The translations under genes and the position numbers were made by a program. Shown one piece after another: positions 33,514-41,762 of a stretch of DNA of 64,000 nucleotides; positions within the stretch are counted from its first letter, which is position 1; every line of letters begins with the position of its first letter. Below the pieces are notes generated by a model, which did no database searches, was not told the DNA's origin, and saw only the letters and a program-made list of their open reading frames with translations. Source of the stretch: Roseiarcus sp963774195 (GTDB lineage Bacteria; Pseudomonadota; Alphaproteobacteria; Rhizobiales; Beijerinckiaceae); assembly GCA_963774195.1 (NCBI GenBank), contig CAVZDY010000001.1:434001-498000 (forward strand). Direction: 5' to 3'.

Positions 33514-35331
33514 ATGCCGGGACCGATTGAGGACTACGCCGTCATCGGCAATTGCGAGACGATCGCGCTGGTCGGGCGCGACGGGTCGATCGATTGGCTT
33601 TGCCTGCCGCGCTTCGACAGCAGCGCGTGTCTATCCGCCTTGCTCGGCTCCTCGGACCACGGGCGTTGGCTCATCGGTCCGGCCGACGGCGCAATCAGCG
33701 TGGCGCGAGGCTATCGCGGCGATACGTTGATCCTGGAAACGCGGTTCGAGAACGACCGGGGCGCCGTCACGCTGATCGACTTCATGAGCCGACGCGATGG
33801 ATGCGCCAACCTCGTGCGGCTGGTGCGCGGGCTGCGCGGCCATGTGGACATGCACATGGAGCTGGTGGTGCGGTTCGACTACGGCTCGGTGACGCCCTGG
33901 GTCACACGGGAGGACGACGGACGGCTGCAATTGGTCTCCGGGCCTGACCGGCTCCTGCTCGACGCGGCGGTTCCCTGCGAAGGCGAGCACTATCGAACGG
34001 TCGCAGACTTCAGCGTCGACGCCGGTCAAGAAGTCAGCTTCGTCCTCACCTGGTCCGCCTCCTACCGCCAGGCGCCGAAGCCGGTCGACGTCGTCAGTAC
34101 TCTCGAGGAGGTGCAGGCCTTCTGGTCCAAGTGGAGCGCGCCCTTCGACCGTTCGGGCCGATGGGCCGATTCCGTGCTGCGCTCGCTTCTCACCCTGAAG
34201 GCGCTCGCGCATTGGGAGACGGGCGGCATCGTCGCGGCGGGCACGACCTCGCTGCCCGAGCGGCTCGGCGGCCCGCGCAACTGGGACTATCGCTACTGCT
34301 GGCTCCGCGACGCGACCTTCACGCTCTACGCGCTGACCGAGTCGGGCTTCTACGACGAAGCAAGAAACTGGCATCAGTGGCTGCTCAGAGCAGCCGCCGG
34401 CTCGCCCGACGACTTGCAGATCATGTACGGCGTGGCCGGCGAGCGGCGGCTCGACGAACGCGAAGTATCCTGGCTGCCCGGCTACGAAGGCTCCGCCCCG
34501 GTCCGGGTGGGCAACGCCGCGGTCGGCCAACTTCAGCTCGACGTCTACGGCGAATTGCTGGACGCCTTTTACGTGGCGCGGAAGGCTAGCCTCGTCACCG
34601 GCGACGAGAGCTGGGCGCTCGAAGTCGCGCTGGTCAGCCATCTCGAAAACATCTGGCCGGATCCCGACGACGGGATCTGGGAAGTCCGGGGCGGCCGCAG
34701 GCACTTCACCCACTCCAAGGTCATGGCCTGGGTCGCCTTCGACCGCGCCGTCCGCTCGATCGAGGACTTCGGCCTCGAAGGCCCGTTGGAGCGCTGGCGC
34801 AACATACGCGACGCCATTCATCGGCAGGTGTGCGAGCGCGGCTACGACCCCCTGCAGAACACGTTCGTGCAGTCCTTCGGCGCTGAGGCCCTGGACGCCA
34901 GTCTTCTGCTGATTCCCCTGGTCGGTTTCCTCCCGGCGAACGATCCGCGCGTTCTGGGCACGCTCGCCGCGGTCGAGCGCAAACTCGTGCGCAACGGACT
35001 GGTGCTCCGCTACGATACAGACCAGGGAACCGACGGTTTGCCCGGCGGGGAAGGAGCCTTTCTCGCCTGCAGCTTTTGGCTCGCGGACAATTATGTCCTC
35101 GCCGGGCGCTGGCAGGAGGCGCAAGCGCTGTTCGAGCGGCTGCTGGCGCTGACTAACGACCTCGGGTTGATGGCGGAGGAATATGATCCGGTCACCCGGC
35201 GTCTGCTCGGCAATTTCCCGCAGGCCTTCTCCCATCTCGCCCTGATCAATACGGCCCACAACCTCAACTCCGCGAGCGGCCCGGCGGAGCAGCGCGCATC
35301 CCGCGACGGCGGCCAAGATTTATCGCAGTAA
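33514..35331 (+). CDS. Glycoside hydrolase family 15 protein, second paralogue
   Basis: A 605-residue GH15 protein that begins MPGPIEDYAVIGNCETIALV and carries the signature NWDYRYCWLRDATFTLYALT near residue 260, as in the GH15 enzyme at 2545. The rest diverges, so the two are paralogues rather than recent copies. Trehalase, glucoamylase or a related exo-alpha-glucosidase are all possible. No signal peptide. The start at ATG 33514 is preferred over TTG 33496. It follows the monooxygenase gene by 34 bases and precedes a stress-regulated gene with its own promoter. Confidence 0.87.
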   Translation: MPGPIEDYAVIGNCETIALVGRDGSIDWLCLPRFDSSACLSALLGSSDHGRWLIGPADGAISVARGYRGDTLILETRFENDRGAVTLIDFMSRRDGCANLVRLVRGLRGHVDMHMELVVRFDYGSVTPWVTREDDGRLQLVSGPDRLLLDAAVPCEGEHYRTVADFSVDAGQEVSFVLTWSASYRQAPKPVDVVSTLEEVQAFWSKWSAPFDRSGRWADSVLRSLLTLKALAHWETGGIVAAGTTSLPERLGGPRNWDYRYCWLRDATFTLYALTESGFYDEARNWHQWLLRAAAGSPDDLQIMYGVAGERRLDEREVSWLPGYEGSAPVRVGNAAVGQLQLDVYGELLDAFYVARKASLVTGDESWALEVALVSHLENIWPDPDDGIWEVRGGRRHFTHSKVMAWVAFDRAVRSIEDFGLEGPLERWRNIRDAIHRQVCERGYDPLQNTFVQSFGAEALDASLLLIPLVGFLPANDPRVLGTLAAVERKLVRNGLVLRYDTDQGTDGLPGGEGAFLACSFWLADNYVLAGRWQEAQALFERLLALTNDLGLMAEEYDPVTRRLLGNFPQAFSHLALINTAHNLNSASGPAEQRASRDGGQDLSQ

Positions 35332-35376
35332 GGTCGTCTTCCCCCTCGTACGGATCTGCACAGTTCAGGTTTTTAC

Positions 35377-35401
35377 GGAACCGCGCCCTCCGGCCCGCGT
35401 T
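35377..35401 (+). promoter_or_regulatory. EcfG-type promoter of the hemerythrin-like gene
   Basis: GGAACC at 35377, 16 bases after GGAAC, CGTT at 35398-35401. An exact match, 32 bases before the ATG at 35433. Confidence 0.78.
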
Positions 35402-35432
35402 GCTCGGTCAAAAGCGAACACGGGAGAGCGGT

Positions 35433-36707
35433 ATGGCGAAGGACGGGGAGAAGCCAACCCGGGACGCTCAACAGCAGAAGCCCGACGATAAGCAATCGCA
35501 GGCGAAGGACAGATCCAAGGCTTCCGGCGCGAACGAGAACGAATTCGTTCAACAGATGCGATCGCAGCGCCAGACGCTCGAAGCCGCACTCGATAAACGC
35601 AATCAGGATGAAGACATCACGACGATCGTGAGAGAATTCGCCAAATCTTGGATCCCCTACGACGACCTCGAGGTCGAGCTTCTGTTCCCCGCGATGGTCT
35701 CTGGCGGCGTCGAGGAAACCGCGCTCGCCGAGTTGGTCATTCGTCACGACATCATCAATCTGGTGCTGGCCGACTTGCTTAGTCAGCCGGATCAGGACCC
35801 CGCCCAGGCCAAGCTGGAAGTTTTGGCGGCCGAATATGCGGCCCTTCGGTCGATGGAGGATCGTCTCGGAGACGTCCCCGAACGTTTCGAAGCGGCAAAG
35901 AAGGCCTCACCGGGGCTGATCGACGAGATGAGGGAACGGCACGAGGCGCATAGGCGTCGCCTGGAAAGAGTGGGCGACGAGCTCGGCAGCGAGGCGATCG
36001 GCGCGCTGGCGCCGCGCAGCCTTTCGGTTCGACCGATGAGGCGGCAAGCTCGAAGGGAGCAAGAGATGCAAAGATACCAGAACTACCGTGACCGCGACGA
36101 ACAGGGCCGCTTCCTGCCCGAGGATGAACGGGGCGGTGGGCGCGGGTATGACCGCATGTCGCGCGGCCGGTACGAGGACGAGGACCGCGACGAGCGTCGC
36201 GCCCGTAGCCGCTATGACGAAGACGAGCGCTATCGAGGCGAGGATGAGGCGAGAGGACGCGGTCGCGGCGGCTGGTTCGGCGATCCGGAAGGCCATAGCG
36301 AGGCCTCGCGGCGCGGCTGGCGCAGCAGCCATCACGGCGAAAGCGGCTGGTACGGCGATCCCGAGGGCCATTCCCAGGCGTCACGGCGCGGCTGGGAAGA
36401 GCGCGAGGACGACGAACGGCGAGGCAACGGCGATCGGGGCCGCTTCGCTGAAGGCGAACGCTATCGCGGCGCGCGCTTCAGCGAGGATGAGCGCTATCGC
36501 GGCGGGCGTTTCAGCGAGGACGAACGCCATGGCGGTTATGAGAGAGGCTACGAGATGCGTGGACGCGGCCATGGCGGATGGTACGGCGATCCGGAACGCC
36601 ACTCGCAGGCCTCGCGACGCGTCTGGGAGGAGCGCGAGAGCGAATTTCGCCCGCGTGAGCGCGATGATGACGAACGTGATCGCCGGCGATCACGCTACGA
36701 CCACTGA
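35433..36707 (+). CDS. Hemerythrin-like protein with C-terminal GDPExHSxASRR repeats
   Basis: A 424-residue hydrophilic protein. Residues 1-35 are Lys/Gln-rich. Residues about 36-190 are a four-helix, hemerythrin/HHE-like region (IPYDDLEVELLFPAMV, VIRHDIINLVLADLL, MRERHEAHRRRLERVG), but several iron-ligand histidines seem replaced, so metal binding is doubtful. The remainder is a very charged Arg/Asp/Glu/Gly tail holding three repeats, GGWFGDPEGHSEASRRGW, SGWYGDPEGHSQASRRGW and GGWYGDPERHSQASRRVW, plus two RFSEDERYRGG-like units. They are reminiscent of KGG-type stress-protein repeats. The ATG follows GGGAGAG. EcfG-type promoter upstream, strong hairpin downstream. Confidence 0.78.
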   Translation: MAKDGEKPTRDAQQQKPDDKQSQAKDRSKASGANENEFVQQMRSQRQTLEAALDKRNQDEDITTIVREFAKSWIPYDDLEVELLFPAMVSGGVEETALAELVIRHDIINLVLADLLSQPDQDPAQAKLEVLAAEYAALRSMEDRLGDVPERFEAAKKASPGLIDEMRERHEAHRRRLERVGDELGSEAIGALAPRSLSVRPMRRQARREQEMQRYQNYRDRDEQGRFLPEDERGGGRGYDRMSRGRYEDEDRDERRARSRYDEDERYRGEDEARGRGRGGWFGDPEGHSEASRRGWRSSHHGESGWYGDPEGHSQASRRGWEEREDDERRGNGDRGRFAEGERYRGARFSEDERYRGGRFSEDERHGGYERGYEMRGRGHGGWYGDPERHSQASRRVWEERESEFRPRERDDDERDRRRSRYDH

Positions 36708-36774
36708 GCGGCGCCGCCGGGTGGCGGAGCTGGCGCGGGCTGTGCGATGGGCCCGCCCGCCCCGGTTCCCTGGG

Positions 36775-36800
36775 GAGGCGCGGGCTTCGGCCCGCGCCTC
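36775..36800 (+). terminator. Hairpin terminator after the hemerythrin-like gene
   Basis: GAGGCGCGGGC pairs over 11 bases with GCCCGCGCCTC around a TTCG tetraloop, 68 bases after the stop. There is no T-run, but the stem is very stable and lies before an unrelated gene. Confidence 0.6.
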
Positions 36801-36878
36801 GCTTGCGTCAGACGGCGCTGAGTACGGCCTCTTGCCTCCGACTGTTCCTCGTCCGGCCCAGCCAGCGAGAAAAAGGGC

Positions 36879-38252
36879 ATGATGCAAGAATTGTCTCAGG
36901 GCGAGCCCCTGACCAGCAGTTTCATCGCGGGCGCAAATGGTCTTGTGGCCCAGTTGCCCGACGGCGTGGTGGAGGCGTTGCGTCCACGTATGGCGCTCGT
37001 TTCCTTGGCCCGCGGCGACTTGCTTTGCCGTGCCGGCGAAGGACTGCAAGCCGTTTACTTCCCCTGTTCGGGCATGATCTCAGCGACGCTCGATCAGACG
37101 CGGTCGGCCGCCGAGGCCTATGTAATCGGACGCGAAGGCTTCGCTGCCCCGCCGGCGGTGCTGGCAGTGCGCTGCCCGTATACGCTCACCGTGCAGATGG
37201 CCTGTTGCGCCCTGGTGGTCGAGGCCGAATTCCTGCGGAACGTCATCCGAGGTGAACGAAGGGCCGAAGACGTCTTTCTTCGCTTCCAGCACATTCTGGG
37301 GCTCCAGGCCGCGTCGTCGGCGGTGGCCCACGCCACGGAGCGGCTGGAATTGCGTCTTGCGCGCTGGCTCTTGATGTGCGCCGACCGCGTCGGCCCGCGC
37401 CTGCCGGTAGTTCATTCCGATATCTCGCGCGCGCTCGCCGTGCGTCGGGCCGGCGTGACGCTCGCCATCCATATGCTTGAGAGCGAGGGCGCCGTCAGGG
37501 CCCGGCGCGCGCGCATCGAAGTGCTCGACCGCAACAAGCTCCGCCGCCGCGCGGGACCGACCTATGGAATCGCCGAGGAGGAATATGCGCGCCTGATCGG
37601 GCGCGAGGACGGCGGCGAAGCGGGATGGACGCCCCCCCGGACCGAAGCTCCTGGAGCCATCGCGGCAGGAACTTTTCCCTGGACTGTTTGTTTCCCCGGG
37701 CAGACGCCGGCCCAAGCCGGGCCCTTCCAGACACGGAGAGGCGAGATGCCGGACACCCCCCTCAAGGACTTGCTCGTTTATGGACTGAAGGACATGTATT
37801 TCGCGGAGAACGCGATCATCAAGGCGCTGCCGAAGATGATCGAAGCCGCCGGGAGCGCTGATCTCAAGCAAGCTCTGACGCAGCACCGCGACCAGACGAA
37901 CGGGCACGTCGAGCGTCTCGAGGAAGCTTTCCGCGCAATCGACGTCAAGACGCAATCGACTCCCTGCGAGGCGATGAAGGGCATCCTTAGGGAAGGCGAC
38001 GAGGTCGTCGAGAAGTTCGGCAAATCCCCGGCGGCGGACGCCGCCATCATTTTCGCCTGTCAGGCGGTCGAGCACTACGAGATCACCCGCTACGGATCGA
38101 TGCGCGAATGGGCCGAAGACCTCGGGCTCGACGACGTGGCGTCCATTCTCAAGCAGACGCTCGACGAGGAATATGCGGCCGACGACACGCTGACCGCGCT
38201 CGCCAAACGGGAAGCCAACCCAGAGGGTGGCGGCGAAGCGCGGGCGCGCTGA
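36879..38252 (+). CDS. Crp/Fnr-family regulator whose frame reads into the DUF892 gene
   Basis: Residues 1-245 are a Crp/Fnr-type regulator. The cyclic-nucleotide-fold part contains LARGDLLCRAGEGLQAVYFP, and the C-terminal helix-turn-helix runs through DISRALAVRRAGVTLAIHMLESEGAV and ends ARIEVLDRNKLRR. There is no stop there: the frame continues through about 45 residues of linker-like sequence (GWTPPRTEAPGAIAAG and following) into the complete DUF892 protein, giving 457 residues. The internal ATG at 37746 has a ribosome binding site and its own promoter-like site, so the regulator gene may have lost its stop, or a natural fusion exists alongside free DUF892. The ATG at 36879 is used. Confidence 0.75.
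   Translation: MMQELSQGEPLTSSFIAGANGLVAQLPDGVVEALRPRMALVSLARGDLLCRAGEGLQAVYFPCSGMISATLDQTRSAAEAYVIGREGFAAPPAVLAVRCPYTLTVQMACCALVVEAEFLRNVIRGERRAEDVFLRFQHILGLQAASSAVAHATERLELRLARWLLMCADRVGPRLPVVHSDISRALAVRRAGVTLAIHMLESEGAVRARRARIEVLDRNKLRRRAGPTYGIAEEEYARLIGREDGGEAGWTPPRTEAPGAIAAGTFPWTVCFPGQTPAQAGPFQTRRGEMPDTPLKDLLVYGLKDMYFAENAIIKALPKMIEAAGSADLKQALTQHRDQTNGHVERLEEAFRAIDVKTQSTPCEAMKGILREGDEVVEKFGKSPAADAAIIFACQAVEHYEITRYGSMREWAEDLGLDDVASILKQTLDEEYAADDTLTALAKREANPEGGGEARAR
37668..37692 (+). promoter_or_regulatory. Probable EcfG-type promoter of the DUF892 gene, inside the regulator frame
   Basis: GGAAC at 37668-37672, 16 bases, TGTT at 37689-37692 (one base from CGTT), 54 bases before the ATG at 37746. 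It supports separate expression of the ferritin-like protein. Confidence 0.5.
37746..38252 (+). CDS. DUF892 (YciE/YciF) ferritin-like protein
   Basis: A 168-residue four-helix protein of the DUF892/YciF family: PLKDLLVYGLKDMYFAENAI, HRDQTNGHVERLEEAFRAI, CQAVEHYEITRYGSMREWA and DEEYAADDTLTALA supply the Glu/His pattern of a possible diiron centre. YciF-type proteins are general-stress proteins. The ATG at 37746 follows GAGAGGCGAG and is the start of the conserved family sequence, so it is likely used even though the frame is open from the upstream regulator. A DUF2188-like gene follows at 16 bases. Confidence 0.88.
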   Translation: MPDTPLKDLLVYGLKDMYFAENAIIKALPKMIEAAGSADLKQALTQHRDQTNGHVERLEEAFRAIDVKTQSTPCEAMKGILREGDEVVEKFGKSPAADAAIIFACQAVEHYEITRYGSMREWAEDLGLDDVASILKQTLDEEYAADDTLTALAKREANPEGGGEARAR

Positions 38253-38267
38253 GAGATGGGAGGCCCC

Positions 38268-38492
38268 ATGGCGACGGTCGCCTACAAAGTGGAGCCAGCC
38301 GGCGGCGAATGGGCGCTGAGGCGCGAGGGGCGGACGAGCATGATCTACGCGACGCGCTCCGCCGCTTACGAGGTCGCCGTGGCGGAAGCGGAAGGCGACC
38401 TGCGCGAGGGAAGCGACGTCGTCATCGAGGTGCTGTGCGGCGACCAATCCGTTCCATCCGACGAGGCGATGGCCGGGGCGCGCTCCAGCTGA
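38268..38492 (+). CDS. Small DUF2188-like protein
   Basis: A 74-residue protein beginning MATVAYKVEPAGGEWALRRE, with a TRSAAYEVAVAEAEGDLREG helix and a final VVIEVLCGDQ strand. The order of short strand, WALRREG turn, helix and strand resembles DUF2188 proteins. The ATG at 38268 is chosen because GGGAGG lies just before it; the ATG at 38256 would include that site. Probably co-transcribed with the DUF892 gene. Function unknown. Confidence 0.65.
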   Translation: MATVAYKVEPAGGEWALRREGRTSMIYATRSAAYEVAVAEAEGDLREGSDVVIEVLCGDQSVPSDEAMAGARSS

Positions 38493-38635
38493 GAGGCGCC
38501 CTTCGAGGTCGTCATGCCGCTCACTCTGATCTGGCCGGAGCTGGAATTCGGGCGACGATGGTTGACGCACTGGGCGCGTAGGGCATCGTTGCCCGCAGCG
38601 CCGAGCGACGCTCTCGGCGGGTAGTCGATTTTCGC

Positions 38636-38660
38636 GGAACTTGGCGAGCGACCGGGCGTT
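38636..38660 (+). promoter_or_regulatory. EcfG-type promoter of the 49-residue membrane protein
   Basis: GGAAC at 38636-38640, 16 bases, CGTT at 38657-38660, an exact match 33 bases before the ATG at 38693. Confidence 0.75.
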
Positions 38661-38692
38661 ATCTTCCTGGGACGGGAACAGGAGCGCGCTCC

Positions 38693-38842
38693 ATGGACGA
38701 GAATCAAGCCGTTTACGATGACGAGGGCGAAAATCTCGGGAGGCTCAGCAAGACTGAGCAGGTGGTGCGCTCCTTTCTCATAGTGGGATGCGCCCTCGGG
38801 GTCATTCTCGGCTTGGCCTTCGCCAGCGTGATCACGCCTTAG
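38693..38842 (+). CDS. 49-residue single-pass membrane protein
   Basis: MDENQAVYDDEGENLGRLSK forms an acidic N-terminus, followed by one hydrophobic segment (SFLIVGCALGVILGLAFASV, about residues 27-46). AGGAG precedes the ATG by about ten bases, and an exact EcfG-type promoter is upstream. The topology suggests an inner-membrane stress peptide. No similarity is recognised. The following stretch 38843-39081 holds nothing I can support. Confidence 0.68.
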   Translation: MDENQAVYDDEGENLGRLSKTEQVVRSFLIVGCALGVILGLAFASVITP

Positions 38843-39081
38843 GCGCTTGAGAGGTGAAGCGAACCTCTAACAATTTGGGCTCGAGGGTGGGCGTCTTCGT
38901 TGCAAGCGGCGGGAGGAGTCCCTCGGCGGCCCTTCTGGCCGCAATCTTGGTGATCCTGACTGCCTCGCGCGTTGGCGGCGAGATCGCGCAGCGGCTTGGC
39001 TAGCCCGCGGTCGTCGGCCTGACGCAACGGATCGCAGCGCAGTTGCGCGGCAACCCGCGCTTTGAGCCGGTCGAAAATTCG

Positions 39082-39955
39082 TTATTTCTGGCAGGTCGGA
39101 CAGTAGAACGTCGACCGGCCGCCCTGCACGATCCGCGTGATCGTGCCCTGACAGCGCGGCTTCGGACAGGCGGCGCCCTCGCGGTCGTAGACGGCGAAGG
39201 AATGCTGGAAATAGCCAAGCTTGCCGTCGGTGCGCCGGTGATCGCGCAGCGTCGAGCCGCCCGCCTCCACCGCCTCCTCGAGCACTTCGCGGATCGCCTG
39301 CGCGAGCGCGCCGAGGCTCGCGGCGCGTCCTTTCCCCTTCACCCCGCCGGCTTCGCGCTTCGGCGACAAGCCAGCGCGATGCAACGCCTCGCAGACATAG
39401 ATGTTGCCGAGGCCGGCAATCCGCGTCTGGTCGAGCAACGCGCTCTTGAGCGGCGTGCGCGCGCCTTCGAGAATGGCCGCGAGGCGCGCGGCGTCAAACT
39501 CCTGCGAGAGCGGTTCGACGCCAAGATCGCGGAACGCGGGATGTTCGGCAAGCAGCGCCGTCGGCGTCAACATCATCGAGCCGAAGCGGCGCGGGTCGTT
39601 GTAGGTGATCCGCGCGCCGCTATCGAGCGTGAACACCACATGATCGTGCGCGGCGAGTTTCGGGCGCTCGTTGTGAAATGGCGGCATGACCGTCTCGCCG
39701 TCCCGTTCGACGCGGAACGAGCCGGACATGCCCAGGTGCATGACGAGGCTCTCCCCATCGTCGAGCGCCGCCAGCAGGTATTTGGCCCGCCGCGTCAAAG
39801 CGTCGATCCGGCGGCCTTTCAGGCGCTCGGCGAAGCGCTCGGGAAAGGGAATCGCTGAGGTCCGCGCGGCGCGTCTCGACGTCGAGCAGGCGCGAGCCGA
39901 CCAGCGCGGGCTCGAGGCCGCGTCGGACAGTTTCGACTTCGGGCAGTTCAGGCAT
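39082..39955 (-). CDS. mutM: Formamidopyrimidine-DNA glycosylase, frameshifted
   Basis: Removes oxidised purines such as 8-oxoguanine. The N-terminus MPELPEVETVRRGLEPALVG, with the catalytic Pro2/Glu3 pair, is in one frame. The rest (LTRRAKYLLAALDDGESLVM, ITYNDPRRFG, LLDQTRIAGLGNIYVCEAL, and the zinc finger CPKPRCQG...FYCPTC) is in another. The switch is at about 39840-39875. The middle stretch encodes RFPFP in a third frame, so two missing bases, one on each side of it, restore RRFPFPERFAERLKGRRIDA. Read through, the length is normal (about 292 residues). Sequencing indels are likely. Seven bases after recQ. Confidence 0.88.
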
Positions 39956-41762
39956 GGGGATGATCTCGGATCACGGCGAGGAAAGCCCCGCCGTATTTCT
40001 GCAGTTTGGCGGCGCCGACGCCGTGGACCGCGCCGAGGTCATCGAGCGTCGCCGGCCGCGCTTTGGCCATTTCGATCAGCGTCCGATCGGGAAAAATGAC
40101 ATAGGCGGGCTGCTTTTGTGCGCGGGCCATCGCCCCGCGTAGCGCCTTAAGGGCCGCTAGCAGATCGCCGTCCGCCTCGTCAGGCGTCGGCGCCAGCCGC
40201 TTCTCGCGGCGCGGCTTCTTGCCAACGACGTCCTCGCGCAGCGCGAACGGCTCCTCGCCCCGCAGCACGCGGCGGCCCTCTTCCGTGACGGTAAGTCGAT
40301 CTCGATCGGCGCGATCATGGTCGATCAGCTTGGCGGACAACAGCTGCCGCAGCACGCCGCGCCATTCCGCCGGGGCGCGATCCTGGCCGACGCCGAAGGT
40401 CTTGAGCTGATCGTGCCCATGACGCGTGATGGCCTCGCTGGCCTTGCCGGACAGGATGTTGGCGAGGTGGCCGAAGAAGAACCGTCCCGACGTGCGCAGC
40501 ACCGCCGACAACGCCTTCTGCGCCTCGAGGCTGCCGTCGATGACGCGCACTGCGCCGTTGCAGACGTCGCAATGGCCGCAGGCCGGCGCCTCCTCGCCAA
40601 ACATCCCGAGCAGCACCTGCCGGCGGCATCGGGCGGTCTCGCAGAGCGTCACGAGATCGTCGAGCTTGGCCATCTCGATGCGCTTGCGCTCGTCCGGCGC
40701 GCCGCCTTCCAGGATCTGGCGGCGGCGCAATTCGATGTCGCCCGCGCCGTAGAGCGTGAAGGTGTCGGCGGGCAGCCCGTCGCGGCCCGCGCGGCCGATC
40801 TCCTGATAATAGGCCTCGATCGACGAGGGCATGTCGGCGTGGAATACGAAGCGCACGTCGGGCTTGTCGACGCCCATGCCAAAGGCGACCGTCGCGCACA
40901 TCACGACGCCGTCCTCCTGCAAGAAGACGTCCTGGTTGCGCGAGCGCGTCTCGTGATCGAAGCCGGCGTGATAGGGCAGCGCGCGCCAGCCGGCGGCGGA
41001 GAGTTCCTGCGCGAGCTCCTCGACGCGCCGCCGCGAGGCGCAATAGATGACGCCGCTCTCGCCCCGGCGCCCGTCGAGCTTTTCGCCGAGCTGGCGCGTC
41101 GCATTGGCCTTGGGACGCATCGCGAGGAACAGGTTCGGCCGGTCGAACGAACGGACGAAGACCCGCGGGCGCCGCACGAAGAGGCGCTCCGCGACGTCTT
41201 CACGCGTCGGCCCGTCCGCCGTCGCCGTCACGGCGATGGTCTGGACCCCGCCGAGCGCCTCGACCACTTCGCGCAGCCGACGATACTCCGGACGGAAGTC
41301 GTGGCCCCATTGCGAGACGCAATGGGCTTCGTCGATGGCGAGAAGCCCGACGTTGGCGTCCTTCAGCAGCGCGAGCGTATCCTCGCGCAGCAGGCGCTCG
41401 GGCGCGACATAAAGAAGACGCAGCGAGCCGTCGCGAAGGCCGCGCATGATACGTTGCCGCTCGCTTCCCTCGGTCGCCGAGTTGAGCGCGGCGGCCGGAA
41501 TGCCGAGTTCGCCAAGCTGGGCGACCTGATCGCGCATCAACGCGATCAGGGGCGAGACGACCAAGGTGAGCCCGCCCCGCACCAGCCCCGGCAGTTGAAA
41601 GCACAGCGACTTGCCGCTTCCCGTCGGCATGACGGCGAGAACGTCCTCGCCTGACAGAACGGCGGCGACGATCTCCTCCTGCCCGGCGCGAAAGCCTGGG
41701 AAGCCGTAGACGCGCGTGAGTTCGGCGCGCGCCTGATCCAAGAGGCCGGGGCGGCCGCTCAC
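39948..41762 (-). CDS. recQ: ATP-dependent DNA helicase RecQ
   Basis: A 604-residue 3'-5' helicase. Walker A is MPTGSGKSLCFQLPG near residue 47, the DEAH box appears in LLAIDEAHCVSQWGHDFRPEY near residue 137, and motif VI in QEIGRAGRDGLPAD near residue 320. The RecQ zinc-binding domain (CRRQVLLGMFGEEAPACGHCDVC) and a C-terminal HRDC domain follow. The GTG at 41762 overlaps the epmA stop (GTGA) and begins MSGRPGLLDQARAELTRVYG; the frame upstream lies inside epmA. It is middle gene of the epmA-recQ-mutM run. Confidence 0.94.
   Translation of the reverse strand: MSGRPGLLDQARAELTRVYGFPGFRAGQEEIVAAVLSGEDVLAVMPTGSGKSLCFQLPGLVRGGLTLVVSPLIALMRDQVAQLGELGIPAAALNSATEGSERQRIMRGLRDGSLRLLYVAPERLLREDTLALLKDANVGLLAIDEAHCVSQWGHDFRPEYRRLREVVEALGGVQTIAVTATADGPTREDVAERLFVRRPRVFVRSFDRPNLFLAMRPKANATRQLGEKLDGRRGESGVIYCASRRRVEELAQELSAAGWRALPYHAGFDHETRSRNQDVFLQEDGVVMCATVAFGMGVDKPDVRFVFHADMPSSIEAYYQEIGRAGRDGLPADTFTLYGAGDIELRRRQILEGGAPDERKRIEMAKLDDLVTLCETARCRRQVLLGMFGEEAPACGHCDVCNGAVRVIDGSLEAQKALSAVLRTSGRFFFGHLANILSGKASEAITRHGHDQLKTFGVGQDRAPAEWRGVLRQLLSAKLIDHDRADRDRLTVTEEGRRVLRGEEPFALREDVVGKKPRREKRLAPTPDEADGDLLAALKALRGAMARAQKQPAYVIFPDRTLIEMAKARPATLDDLGAVHGVGAAKLQKYGGAFLAVIRDHPHA

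Noticed and set aside
38839..39027. Small minus-strand frame downstream of the 49-residue protein gene
   Set aside because: No ribosome binding site, promoter or similarity.
40317..41654. A 445-residue open frame on the plus strand
   Set aside because: It lies wholly antisense to recQ, whose motifs are certain.
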